Positions 50,922-62,362 of a stretch of DNA of 64,000 bases are shown here, one piece after another. The stretch's first letter is position 1; each line of letters starts with the position of its first letter. Location: NCBI GenBank assembly GCA_035758925.1, contig DASTVV010000225.1, positions 5,797-69,796 of the forward strand, given 5' to 3'. The notes under the pieces are model-generated. The model ran no database searches. It had not been told where the DNA came from and worked only from the letters and a program-made list of their open reading frames with translations. The DNA comes from DASPMP01 sp035758925. GTDB taxonomy: Bacteria > Gemmatimonadota > Gemmatimonadetes > Gemmatimonadales > Gemmatimonadaceae. Both the position numbers and the translations under genes were made by a program.

Positions 50922-52288
50922 GGCGTTTCTCTCTCCTCTTCGGCCTTTCGCCGCTTCAGGTCTTCCCACCATGCCAGGCGCTTGGCGATCTCCTTCTCGA
51001 AGCCATAGGGGCCCGGCTGATAGAACGTGCGACCCCGCAGTCGGTCCGGCAGGTACTCCTGCGGGATATATGCCTCGGGAACATCATGTGCGTACTGATA
51101 CCCCACGTTGTAGCCCAGTTCCTTCATCAGCTTGGTGGGTGCGTTCCTGATATGCATCGGGACACCCTCGGCTGGCGTCTCCCCCGCCGCCTTCATCGCC
51201 GCGCTCAACGCCATCATCGCGCTGTTCGACTTCGGCGCCGTCGCCAGGTAGACGATCATCTGCGCGAGCGGCAGATAGCCCTCCGGTGCACCGAGCATGT
51301 GATACGCGTCACGCGCAGCCACCGCGAGCTTCAGCGCCTCGGGATCCGCCAGACCGATGTCTTCCGCGGCCATCGCGAGCGCACGACGGAACAGGATCAT
51401 CGGATCACCGCCGCCGACGACGAAGCGCGCCATCCAGTACAACGCGCCCTGGGGATCGCTGCCACGAAGGCTCTTGTGAAACGCGCTGAGCATGTTGTAC
51501 GTCTCTTCGCCGCCCTTGTCGAAGCGCGCGAAGCGAAGCTGAAGCGCCTCGCGCGCGACACGCGCGTCGACGACGCCTCCTGCCCCGACGTGGGCTGCCG
51601 CAGCTTCCAGGGCCGTCAGTGCACGGCGCGCGTCGCCGTCGGCCTCCTCGGCGATGAGATCCAGGGCGGCCGTCTCGACCTGGAGATGCACGTCACCCAG
51701 CCCGCGTTCGGGCTCGACGATCGCGCGTTCCAAAAGGGCGCGAATGTCTCCCGGGGACAATGGCTGGAGCACGAAGACGCGAACGCGGGACAGGAGCGCG
51801 CCGTTGATCTCGAACGACGGATTCTCCGTGGTCGCGCCGACCAGCGTGATGGTCCCGGCCTCGACATGCGGCAGAAAGGCGTCCTGCTGCGCCTTATTGA
51901 GGCGATGAATCTCGTCTGCGAAGAGAATTGTGCCCCGCCCCAGTCCGAGGCGCCGCTGGGCCTCGGAGACGATTTCCCGAATGCGCGGAACGCCCTCCGT
52001 CACGGACGAGAACGGAACGAACTCGCGGTCCGTGTACGACGCGATCAGACGACCCAGCGTGGTCTTCCCCGTGCCGGGTGGACCCCAGAGGATGATGGAG
52101 CCGATGGATCCCTGTTCGATCGCATCGCGCAGCGGCTTGCCGCGAGCCAGCAGATGCTCCTGTCCGACGAATTCCTCCAGCTTCGCGGGGCGCATGCGCG
52201 AAGCCAGCGGCTGCGATCGATCAGCCACTTCCTGAAAGAGCGTTGGTTCGTCCGACGGCCGTCTTGGAGCCACGTGCATCACCCTCAC
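50918..52288 (-). CDS. rarA: Replication-associated recombination protein RarA (MgsA)
   Basis: The 456-residue AAA+ ATPase acts at stalled forks. Motifs: RPAKLEEFVGQEHLLARGK, Walker A ILWGPPGTGKTTLGRLIA, Walker B TILFADEIHRLNKAQQD, sensor 1 LVGATTENPSFEIN, then the clamp-loader lid and tetramerisation domain (HKSLRGSDPQGALYWMAR). GTG 52288 (GTGA with the ZIP stop) or ATG 52279 could start it. Confidence 0.95.
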   Translation of the reverse strand: MRVMHVAPRRPSDEPTLFQEVADRSQPLASRMRPAKLEEFVGQEHLLARGKPLRDAIEQGSIGSIILWGPPGTGKTTLGRLIASYTDREFVPFSSVTEGVPRIREIVSEAQRRLGLGRGTILFADEIHRLNKAQQDAFLPHVEAGTITLVGATTENPSFEINGALLSRVRVFVLQPLSPGDIRALLERAIVEPERGLGDVHLQVETAALDLIAEEADGDARRALTALEAAAAHVGAGGVVDARVAREALQLRFARFDKGGEETYNMLSAFHKSLRGSDPQGALYWMARFVVGGGDPMILFRRALAMAAEDIGLADPEALKLAVAARDAYHMLGAPEGYLPLAQMIVYLATAPKSNSAMMALSAAMKAAGETPAEGVPMHIRNAPTKLMKELGYNVGYQYAHDVPEAYIPQEYLPDRLRGRTFYQPGPYGFEKEIAKRLAWWEDLKRRKAEEERETP

Positions 52289-52995
52289 AGCAGCGCGCGT
52301 GTTGCGAAATATGCCGCACTACCGGCGAGGAGGGTGAACGGGGTCTCCCATCCACCGCGGGCCTGAAGCTCGGGCACCAGGTTGGACGCGCCCACGTAGA
52401 TCGTCACGCCGGCGGAGATCGCCAACCCGTAGCCCTGCAGCGCCACGAAGTGATCCGTGAGCATGACGCCCATTATGGTAGCGATGCCCAGCGCCGCGGC
52501 GGCGGCGATCGCCTGCGTGCGGTTCGCGCCCGCCGCCAGGAACATGCTGGAGATCGCAAGGCCTTCGGGGAACTTGTGCAGCAGCACGCCCACGAACACC
52601 AGCGTGCCCACGGTGCCGTTCACGAGCAACCCGCTGGCGACAGCCACGCCGTCCACGAACGTGTGGAGCAGTAGTCCGAGCAGGGCGGACGTGCTCACTG
52701 CGCGGCTGACGCTGTGCGTCTCCTCGCCGAAATGGAAATGGCGACCGAATGTGTGCTGGGTGAGGTGGACGAGGAGGTACGCGATCAACGCGGCCACTGC
52801 AGCCGCCGAACCGTTCCGCGCCAATGCCTGCGGAAACAGATCCACGAAGGCGACGGAGAGGAGGAACCCGGCCGCGAAGGACAGCATCCGGTCGAGAGCG
52901 CGCACGCTCCAGCGCCGGCCGGACGTGATCGCCACGGCCCCGACCACGTTTGCCAACGCCGCCGACAGGCCGTACGCCGCCTCGACCGTGCTCAC
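52285..52995 (-). CDS. ZIP-family metal transporter
   Basis: The 236-residue membrane protein has about eight helices and the ZIP metal-site motifs LLLHTFVDGVAVASG in helix 4 and VLLHKFPEGLAISSM in helix 5. A His-rich loop lies between helices 3 and 4 (HTFGRHFHFGEETH). It probably moves zinc or another divalent metal. The GTG start overlaps the upstream stop (GTGA). Confidence 0.9.
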   Translation of the reverse strand: MSTVEAAYGLSAALANVVGAVAITSGRRWSVRALDRMLSFAAGFLLSVAFVDLFPQALARNGSAAAVAALIAYLLVHLTQHTFGRHFHFGEETHSVSRAVSTSALLGLLLHTFVDGVAVASGLLVNGTVGTLVFVGVLLHKFPEGLAISSMFLAAGANRTQAIAAAAALGIATIMGVMLTDHFVALQGYGLAISAGVTIYVGASNLVPELQARGGWETPFTLLAGSAAYFATRALL

Positions 52996-53519
52996 GCGCG
53001 CTTGAGACCGAGACGCTCCACTGCAGTTTGAATCGCGTTCACCAGGTCAGCCGCCGCCGGGAACTGCGCGCGGCGCTGCTTCCAGCTCTTGGTGTGCATG
53101 CTCTGGCGTTCCTCGAGACCCTTCCCCTCGAGGAGATAGTACCACCGGTCCGTTCGCGCGTAGATGAAAAGCTCCAGGTAGGGATCAAGCGCAAGCTGGT
53201 CGGCCGACGTGTACACTGACAGCTCGACACCGCCGTACCGAGCGAGGAGCACCTTGAGCCGCGCAACCTGTTCGCGCACGTCGTCGAGCGGAAGCGCCTC
53301 ACCCTTCCACGTGCGACCGGACCGTCGGTCCTCCAGAGTCACATCCACCGCGGGCGGCAGGTGCTCCGACAGGGAGTGAAAGAGATCGACTACCCGTTCG
53401 GAATTCGCGGCGACGTGCGCCGAGTACAGGCCGTCCGCCTGGCTGAAGGTGAATCCGTCAGCGCTTGAGCGAAACCGCTGCCATACCGAAGCTTCAGCCT
53501 GTTTACCTCGAAATAACAT
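52992..53519 (-). CDS. Hypothetical protein upstream of the ZIP transporter
   Basis: I do not recognise this 175-residue protein. It is soluble, without signal peptide or membrane segment. It has a segment with alternating hydrophobic residues (AVDVTLEDRRSGRTWKGEAL; VELSVYTSADQLALDPYLEL; YARTDRWYYLLEGKGL) and ends in a basic helix. Coding is supported by tight coupling (GTGA with the ZIP gene) and an ATG start at 53519, 28 bases after cca. Confidence 0.6.
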   Translation of the reverse strand: MLFRGKQAEASVWQRFRSSADGFTFSQADGLYSAHVAANSERVVDLFHSLSEHLPPAVDVTLEDRRSGRTWKGEALPLDDVREQVARLKVLLARYGGVELSVYTSADQLALDPYLELFIYARTDRWYYLLEGKGLEERQSMHTKSWKQRRAQFPAAADLVNAIQTAVERLGLKRA

Positions 53520-53547
53520 TAATTGATCCCCGGCCCATGATCGGTCC

Positions 53548-54876
53548 TCACTTTCCACCCGAGTGCAGCCGGCGTGCCTCGTCGAGCAATCGTTCCCGGG
53601 TATTGAGACCTGGGTCACCAAGAACCAGATCCAGCAGCGCCGCGAGAATTCTACCGAGCTCCGGCCCGGGTGCGATCCCCAGCTGGCGCAGGTCGTCTCC
53701 ATCGACGGCCAAATCACGAAGGTCCACCGGCTCGCGAAGCGCGGCTCGCAGCGCCCGGCGATACAGAGAGTGCACAGCCCGGGCCGTTGGGGCCGGTTCA
53801 GTCAACCGGCGTTCATCGCGTCGCGCGGACCAGCGTGCCGACGCGAAGCGGAAAAAGGCGGCAAGGTGCAGTCGCCCGACAGCGGCGATCCACCGGCGGA
53901 GCGTCTCGTCGCCGGGCTCGCCGCGCGGCAGCGCCTCGGACATGGACGCGCCGACGGTGTGCCATCGGTCGACCAACCCCGCGATCCACTGCGATTCCTG
54001 TTTCGAGAACCGCAGCCGAGTCGCCGCTTCGAGCGCTTTCGCGGACGTCGTGTCGCTGAAGAGGAGGGCTACGCGGCCGAGACGGCGGCCCGGCTTCCGC
54101 CCTGTGCCAGGCTGCGCGGCGCAATCCAGCGCGTGCAACGCCTCGTCGCTGATCCCCGCCACTTCTGGCAAGAGAACCTGCAGCGCTCCCGCTTCACGCC
54201 ACAGGCCGAATGCCCGCGATGGCGCAGCCACCTGGTCCATCGTCTTCACGATTTCCTGCTGGACCCGCTCCGCCGACAGGCGCGTCAGGTTTGGCGCACT
54301 GTCACGCACGGCATCCCAGGTGGGCGCGTCGATCGAGAAGTCGAGGCGCCCCGCGAAACGAATCGCGCGAAGCGCTCGCAGCCGGTCCTCGCGCATTCTA
54401 AGGACCGGATCACCCACCGCGCGAATGACACGTGCCTCGAGGTCAGCCTGGCCGCCAAATGGATCGTGCAGCGCGCGACGACTCGGGGAATACGCCATTG
54501 CGTTGACCGTGAAATCGCGGCGCGACAGATCCTCGTCGAGCGACGCGCCGAACTCCACCTCCGCGTGACGCCCATCTGTCTTCACATCGCGCCGAAACGT
54601 GGTGACCTCGTGCGCGGCCTTGTACTCATCGAGCACCTTCACGGTCCCGAACTCGATGCCGACCGGGATGGTGCGCTTGCGTCCAAAGATCGAACGCACC
54701 TGGTCGGGCGTCGCGTTGGTCGCCAGGTCCCAGTCCAGGTGGGGATGCCCAAGCAGCGCGTCACGCACGGCACCGCCCACGCACCATGCCTCGAAACCCG
54801 CGGCCTCCAGATCGCGAGTGATCTGGAGGACGGTCGCCGGCGGCCGCAGCAGGGCGGGCTGTCGCGAGGCGGACAC
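53548..54876 (-). CDS. cca: CCA tRNA nucleotidyltransferase / poly(A) polymerase family protein
   Basis: The 442-residue class II nucleotidyltransferase shows CVGGAVRDALLGHPHLDWDL with the catalytic DxD, EVEFGASLDEDLSRRDFTVN and VRAVGDPVLRMREDRLRALR (written here from the sequence with RVIRAVGDP preceding). It most likely adds or repairs the CCA end of tRNAs, fitting the two tRNA genes here that do not encode CCA. The C-terminal half is divergent. The start is GTG 54876. Confidence 0.88.
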   Translation of the reverse strand: MSASRQPALLRPPATVLQITRDLEAAGFEAWCVGGAVRDALLGHPHLDWDLATNATPDQVRSIFGRKRTIPVGIEFGTVKVLDEYKAAHEVTTFRRDVKTDGRHAEVEFGASLDEDLSRRDFTVNAMAYSPSRRALHDPFGGQADLEARVIRAVGDPVLRMREDRLRALRAIRFAGRLDFSIDAPTWDAVRDSAPNLTRLSAERVQQEIVKTMDQVAAPSRAFGLWREAGALQVLLPEVAGISDEALHALDCAAQPGTGRKPGRRLGRVALLFSDTTSAKALEAATRLRFSKQESQWIAGLVDRWHTVGASMSEALPRGEPGDETLRRWIAAVGRLHLAAFFRFASARWSARRDERRLTEPAPTARAVHSLYRRALRAALREPVDLRDLAVDGDDLRQLGIAPGPELGRILAALLDLVLGDPGLNTRERLLDEARRLHSGGK

Positions 54877-54919
54877 TCGATACGCGTGCGCTATACGCCT
54901 ACGGCCGCGAGATCCCGGT

Positions 54920-55675
54920 TCATCCGACCAGGACGCTGCCGCCGTTCACATTGAGTATCTCGCCCGTGATGTGGCGCGCCAGGGTCGAGCACAGGAACAC
55001 GATCGGCCCGGCGATGTCGCGCGGGTCAGCGACACGGCCAAGCGGGATTCCCGCCGAGATCTTCGCGCGTCCGCCACTGGCATAAGGAAGCGCGGCCATC
55101 TCGGTGTCGACCCACCCCGGAGCCACGCAATTCACCGTGATGTCGCGACGCGCCATCTCGACGCACAGCGATTTCACGAACGAGATCATCGCCCCTTTGG
55201 AAGCGGCATAGTCGGCGTGATAGGCCTCACCGCGCTGTCCGGCCGTGCTGGCGACCAGGACGATCCGGCCACGATCGTTGATCACTCGAGCCGCGGCCCG
55301 GGTGGTGAAGAAGACCGAGTCGAGATTCTCACGCAGCGTCCGGTGCCACTGGTCGTCCGACATCTCCGTGAGCGAGACGTCGTTGGGCACCCAGATGCCC
55401 GAATTGCCAACGAAGAAGTCGATGCCGTTCAGCTGCTTCACGGCCGCGCCAATCAGCTGCTCGGCACCCTCGCGGTCACCGATGTCCGCCGCGATGGCGG
55501 TGGCGTTGACGCCCAGCGCGCGAGCGCGCTGGACCACCGTGTTCGCTTCGGCGGCGCGCGAACGGTAGCCGATGGCTACGTCCACGCCCCACTCGGCGAA
55601 CAGCAGCGCCGTGGCCGCACCAATGCCACGCGAGCCGCCGGTGACCAGCGCCTTCATGCCGGCCAACTCCTTCAT
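54920..55675 (-). CDS. SDR-family oxidoreductase (FabG-like)
   Basis: The 251-residue classical SDR has the cofactor motif KALVTGGSRGIGAATALLFA, the NAG-like NSGIW, the catalytic YHADYAASKGAMISF (YxxxK) and a C-terminal HITGEILNVNGGS typical of FabG-type 3-oxoacyl reductases. The substrate is unknown. Its ATG overlaps the gmhA stop (ATGA), so a link to sugar or lipid A-core metabolism is possible. Confidence 0.87.
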   Translation of the reverse strand: MKELAGMKALVTGGSRGIGAATALLFAEWGVDVAIGYRSRAAEANTVVQRARALGVNATAIAADIGDREGAEQLIGAAVKQLNGIDFFVGNSGIWVPNDVSLTEMSDDQWHRTLRENLDSVFFTTRAAARVINDRGRIVLVASTAGQRGEAYHADYAASKGAMISFVKSLCVEMARRDITVNCVAPGWVDTEMAALPYASGGRAKISAGIPLGRVADPRDIAGPIVFLCSTLARHITGEILNVNGGSVLVG

Positions 55676-56235
55676 AGCTCACGCTCCACGAGCTCGCAGA
55701 TGATGTGCTGAATGCAGAGGTGAAGCTCCTGGGCGCGATCGGTTCGATCGGTGGGGATGACAACGGTATGCGTCGCGAGCTCGGCGATCTGCCCTCCCCC
55801 GCGTGCGCTGAGCGCCAGCACGGGCACGCCCTTCCTTTCAGCTGCTTGCGCCGCGCGAATGAGATTCGGCGAGTTGCCGCTCGTGGAGTGGATCACCAGA
55901 AGGTCGCCCGGTTTCGTCAGCGCCTCGACCTGCCGGGCGAACACCTCGTCGAATCCGAGATCATTGCCGGCGGCGGTCAACAGCGACGAGTCGGTGGTGA
56001 GCGCGACGGCAGGATATGCCCGGCGAGTGCGCCTGTAGCGTACGACGTATTCGGTGGCGATGTGCTGCGCATCGGCGGCACTGCCGCCATTTCCGCAGAA
56101 GAAGAGCGTTCCGCCACCACGAACGGTGGCCCGCACCATTTCGAGCGCGCGGTCGAGCGCCGGTCCGAGCTGCTCGCTCGTGCGCTTTGCCGTTTCGGCA
56201 AGATCGTTGAGCGCCGCGGAAAACGATTCAGACAC
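55672..56235 (-). CDS. gmhA: Phosphoheptose isomerase
   Basis: The 187-residue SIS-domain protein has the GmhA signatures LFFCGNGGSAADAQHIATEY, VALTTDSSLLTAAGNDLGFD, VIHSTSGNSPNLIRAAQAAE and ELHLCIQHIICELVE. It converts sedoheptulose 7-phosphate to D-glycero-D-manno-heptose 7-phosphate, the substrate of the RfaE1 kinase encoded at 36.5 kb. The start is GTG 56235. Confidence 0.9.
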   Translation of the reverse strand: MSESFSAALNDLAETAKRTSEQLGPALDRALEMVRATVRGGGTLFFCGNGGSAADAQHIATEYVVRYRRTRRAYPAVALTTDSSLLTAAGNDLGFDEVFARQVEALTKPGDLLVIHSTSGNSPNLIRAAQAAERKGVPVLALSARGGGQIAELATHTVVIPTDRTDRAQELHLCIQHIICELVEREL

Positions 56236-56566
56236 GTTGGTCGAGGGTATGGCCGAGTGTGACGGCCCCGCGCCGGGCGAGATCCGCCAGCCTGACCTTG
56301 CCGGTTCCGGTCGCACGCGGCTGACTGGCGTGTTCGTACGCAAACGTCGTGAGGGCGTCGATGGTGAGGAGGTCGAGCGCGTGGCGGCGATCGAACCGGC
56401 CCTCGCTGACGAGGGTTTCGAGCGACCGCGCCGCCGCAGCGAGGCAAAGTTCTCCCGCGCGCGAGTCGGGCGCGCTGGCATCGTCTCCGAGCGCTTCCAG
56501 AATTCGCTGGGTCAGCTCGGGCAGGGTCGTCGGTGTTCGGCTGACAATCCAGTCGCGGACGGTCAC
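56228..56566 (-). CDS. Hypothetical protein between alaS and gmhA
   Basis: A 112-residue, mostly helical protein I do not recognise (TLPELTQRILEALGDDA, AGELCLAAAARSLETLV, DLLTIDALTTFAYEHAS). It overlaps gmhA by eight bases and starts at GTG 56566, 35 bases after alaS. Coding is likely from the packing and helix-type composition; no function is proposed. Confidence 0.6.
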   Translation of the reverse strand: MTVRDWIVSRTPTTLPELTQRILEALGDDASAPDSRAGELCLAAAARSLETLVSEGRFDRRHALDLLTIDALTTFAYEHASQPRATGTGKVRLADLARRGAVTLGHTLDQRV

Positions 56567-56601
56567 GCGAGATCTGGGCGAAGTGAAGGGTGTGGCACTC
56601 G

Positions 56602-59394
<2,793 letters not shown>

Positions 59395-59439
59395 GGATGC
59401 GCGGAATATACGAATGGGAGGACGATTCCCAAACGCGCG

Positions 59440-59925
59440 CTAGAGCGTGATTTCCTCTCCAAGTTGCGCAAGCGCCGATCGGATCTCTTCAGGGTTGAAG
59501 CCCCGACGCGCCAGGAAGCTGTACAGCCGGCGCCGCCGCGTGAACTCGTCGAGCGACGCGAGGGCTCGCCATTTTTTCTCGGCGATGCGATGGATGGTTG
59601 CCGATGGATCGACGCCCTCCATCTGCTGCAGCTCGGCGATGGCGCGCTCGGCGTCGTCGCGCGACACGCCCTTGCGTGCGAGCTCCTGAATGATCCGCAG
59701 CCGCGATGAGCCCGGTCCAAGCAATCGGCCACGGACGAACGCCAGCGCGAATTCGGCGTCGTCGAGGAGCCGCTGGTCGCGCAACCTGATGATGGTGTCC
59801 TCCACCTCGTCCAGCTCGCGCCCCTTGCGCAGCAACTGACGCCGGAGCTCGGCCACCGATCGCGCCCGGAAGGCCAGGAGCTTGAGTGCCAGGTCGTAGG
59901 TGGAGGATGGGGCCACCAGCGTCAC
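59440..59925 (-). CDS. recX: Regulatory protein RecX
   Basis: The 161-residue helical protein modulates RecA filament growth. It shows the RecX three-helix repeats: ALKLLAFRARSVAELRRQL, LRDQRLLDDAEFALAFVRGR, RIIQELARKGVSRDDAERAI and LYSFLARRGFNPEEIRSAL. It starts at GTG 59925, 107 bases after recA; that gap holds nothing I can identify. Confidence 0.92.
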   Translation of the reverse strand: MTLVAPSSTYDLALKLLAFRARSVAELRRQLLRKGRELDEVEDTIIRLRDQRLLDDAEFALAFVRGRLLGPGSSRLRIIQELARKGVSRDDAERAIAELQQMEGVDPSATIHRIAEKKWRALASLDEFTRRRRLYSFLARRGFNPEEIRSALAQLGEEITL

Positions 59926-60032
59926 CTGGTGAAAAAAGAACCGGGGATCGACTCACGGTCGCAACGGGAGTTTCCGGGTCCCGTCACGTCCAGTGCGTCT
60001 CTCCCCGGCCCAGAAGGCGGAGTGACCCTCAC

Positions 60033-61076
60033 CTATTCGTCCTCGGCGACCTCCTCGGGACCGGATTTGGTGCCGGCAACACCGAGCAGGACCTTCACCT
60101 TCTCCTCGATCTCGGAGAGCAGCGCGGGATTGTCTTTGAGATACAGTTTCGCGTTCTCGCGGCCCTGGCCGATCTTCTGACCGTTGTAACTGTACCAGGC
60201 GCCCGACTTCTCGATGATGTTCGCTTCGGCACCGATGTCGACGAGCAGCGACGTGTGGCTGATGCCCTCCGCATACATGATGTCGAACTCGGCCTGACGG
60301 AACGGCGCCGCGACCTTGTTCTTCACCACTTTCACTCGGACGTGCGAGCCCACCACTTCTTCCTTCTCCTTGACCGGTCCGATGCGACGGATGTCGAGCC
60401 GTAGCGACGCATAGAACTTGAGCGCCTTGCCGCCGGTGGTCGTCTCCGGATTGCCGAACATCACGCCGATCTTCTCGCGCAACTGATTGATGAAGATCAC
60501 GGAGGTGCGCGACCGGGCGATGGCGCCCGTCAACTTCCGCAGGGCCTGACTCATCAGCCGAGCCTGCAGGCCGACGTGACTGTCGCCCATGTCACCCTCG
60601 ATTTCCGCCTTCGGCACGAGGGCGGCCACCGAGTCCACGACGACCACATCCACCGCGCCCGACCGCACGAGGATCTCGCAGATCTCGAGCGCCTGCTCAC
60701 CGGTGTCCGGCTGTGAAATGAGAAGGCTGTCCACGTCGACGCCCAGCTTGCGCGCATACTCGACGTCCAGCGCATGCTCCGCATCAATGAACGCCGCCAC
60801 GCCGCCCTGACGCTGTGCGTTCGCGACGACGGTCAGCGAGAGCGTCGTCTTTCCGCTGGATTCGGGGCCATAGATCTCGGTGATCCGCCCACGGGGGATT
60901 CCCCCGACGCCAATCGCCGCATCCAGGTTGATTGCCCCAGTGGGAATGGCCTCGACTCGAATCCTGTTTTCGGAGCCGAGTCGCATGATCGAACCTTTGC
61001 CGCAGCTCTTTTCGATCTGCGCTATCGCCAGGTTCAGCGCTTTCTTCTTGTCGTCGGCAATCGTCGAAACAGCCAT
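60033..61076 (-). CDS. recA: Recombinase RecA
   Basis: The 347-residue protein is a standard RecA: SIMRLGSENRIRVEAIPTGA, Walker A EIYGPESSGKTTLSLTV, FIDAEHALDVEYARKLGVDV, Walker B VVVVDSVAALVPKAEIEGDM, L2-loop NQLREKIGVMFGNPETTTGG. An acidic C-terminus ends GPEEVAEDE. It carries out strand exchange and induces SOS. A promoter sits inside the yraN stop region. Confidence 0.99.
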   Translation of the reverse strand: MAVSTIADDKKKALNLAIAQIEKSCGKGSIMRLGSENRIRVEAIPTGAINLDAAIGVGGIPRGRITEIYGPESSGKTTLSLTVVANAQRQGGVAAFIDAEHALDVEYARKLGVDVDSLLISQPDTGEQALEICEILVRSGAVDVVVVDSVAALVPKAEIEGDMGDSHVGLQARLMSQALRKLTGAIARSRTSVIFINQLREKIGVMFGNPETTTGGKALKFYASLRLDIRRIGPVKEKEEVVGSHVRVKVVKNKVAAPFRQAEFDIMYAEGISHTSLLVDIGAEANIIEKSGAWYSYNGQKIGQGRENAKLYLKDNPALLSEIEEKVKVLLGVAGTKSGPEEVAEDE

Positions 61077-61164
61077 TCGTCATCCACCTTTTGGTTGAAA
61101 GGTCCGCGATTCTGGCCTGGCTGGCTAGCGGTTACTTTCCGCCTGCCACGTTCGAACCCCGAAG

Positions 61165-61192
61165 AAAATACGAACCTGGCGATATTTTTCAA
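61165..61192 (-). promoter_or_regulatory. Probable recA promoter
   Basis: On the minus strand TTGAAA (61187-61192) is 16 bases from TATTTT (61165-61170). The -35 overlaps the yraN stop. Two CGAACC direct repeats (plus strand 61153-61158 and 61171-61176) and an 8-bp palindrome GTTCGAAC (61150-61157) surround the start region. They are operator candidates, but no canonical LexA box is seen. Confidence 0.5.
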
Positions 61193-61563
61193 GCGGAAGG
61201 AACGAGGGCGAACGCGTTCTCGACGTGGCAGATGCGAACGACGGCGTCATTGAGCAGCACGCCGACCACGTCGAACCGGTACGACTCCGCTTCCCGCCCG
61301 TGACGATCGATCCATACCAGCGCTGAGCGCTCTAACTGCTTGCGCTTGCGATGGTTGACTGCCTGGACCGGGCCACCGAATTCCGCGCCGCGCCGAGCTT
61401 TTACTTCGACGAAGGCGACCGTTCCCTCGCGCTCCACCACCAAATCGATGTCGCGATGACCAATCCGAAAGCGTCGCTGGATGACCCGCCATCCGCGCCG
61501 CCGGAGCCATCGCTCCGCGATTCGTTCCCCGAGCTCTCCAAACGCCTGCCGGGCCGCTGACAT
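61189..61563 (-). CDS. YraN family (UPF0102) nuclease-fold protein
   Basis: The 124-residue protein matches the YraN family, a restriction-endonuclease-like fold of unknown role: GELGERIAERWLRRRGWRVI, HRDIDLVVEREGTVAFVEVK (with the D...ExK-like motif in VAFVEVKAR) and FDVVGVLL. It starts at ATG 61563 and shares its 3' end with the recA promoter. Confidence 0.9.
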   Translation of the reverse strand: MSAARQAFGELGERIAERWLRRRGWRVIQRRFRIGHRDIDLVVEREGTVAFVEVKARRGAEFGGPVQAVNHRKRKQLERSALVWIDRHGREAESYRFDVVGVLLNDAVVRICHVENAFALVPSA

Positions 61564-61605
61564 GGGGCGAGTCTAGCCCCGAATTTGGACGGAAGCGCTA
61601 CCAAT

Positions 61606-62361
61606 TCATCGCGAGCGGGCACGAACGAGCGCAGCGGGATCGTCTGTGACGATCCCGGCGACTCCCGCGGCCCAGTACGCCTTTGCGGTGACGGGATCGT
61701 TGACGGTCCACACCTGAGTCGGCATACCCATGCGACGTCCTGCAGCGGTGAGTCGCCGTACCGGTATCGGGATGCCGTGAAACGTGGGCGTGACCGACAG
61801 GAGGTCATACCGCGGCTTGGGCGGAGTCAGCCCGGCCAGCGCGAATGGAATGAGAAGAATCGCGTCCAGCATCGACGCGCAGGTCGCGAGCCCGGACCGA
61901 TAGAACCTCTCGATGACTTCGACGCTCGTGGAACCGATGACGACGCGGCTTTCGACGCCGAACCGACGAATCATCCGCTCGGTCGAATCGACGGCTCCGG
62001 CTTCCTTTACCTCGATGACCATCGGGGTGTCGCGGAAACGCTCGAGGACTTCACTCAACGCTGGTACAGTCATCGGCGCGCCCGTGGCGTGCGGCGAGCG
62101 AGCGCTCGCGTCAGCCGCCCGCACCTGATCGAACGTCAGCTCGGCGACGGTGCCAGTCACGTTGGTAGTGCGATCCATCGTCGCATCATGGATCACCACG
62201 GGTGTCCCGTCCTTCGTCGCGCGGACATCGAACTCGATGGCATCGGCTCCCTGCGCCACGGCCTGGCGGAGCGATTCCACGGTGTTTTCCGGTGCACCAA
62301 CGCGATTGCCGCGGTGGGCGATGACGAGTCGCGCGTTGGGGTCGAGGAGCGGGTTTTTCAT
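61606..62361 (-). CDS. Glycerophosphodiester phosphodiesterase
   Basis: The 251-residue GDPD-family TIM barrel has VIAHRGNRVGAPENTVESLR, AIEFDVRATKDGTPVVIHDA, MDRTTNVTG and a C-terminal VWTVNDPVTAKAYWAAGVAG. It hydrolyses glycerophosphodiesters to glycerol 3-phosphate and an alcohol. No signal peptide is visible, so it is probably cytoplasmic. Confidence 0.93.
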   Translation of the reverse strand: MKNPLLDPNARLVIAHRGNRVGAPENTVESLRQAVAQGADAIEFDVRATKDGTPVVIHDATMDRTTNVTGTVAELTFDQVRAADASARSPHATGAPMTVPALSEVLERFRDTPMVIEVKEAGAVDSTERMIRRFGVESRVVIGSTSVEVIERFYRSGLATCASMLDAILLIPFALAGLTPPKPRYDLLSVTPTFHGIPIPVRRLTAAGRRMGMPTQVWTVNDPVTAKAYWAAGVAGIVTDDPAALVRARSR

Positions 62362-62362
62362 G

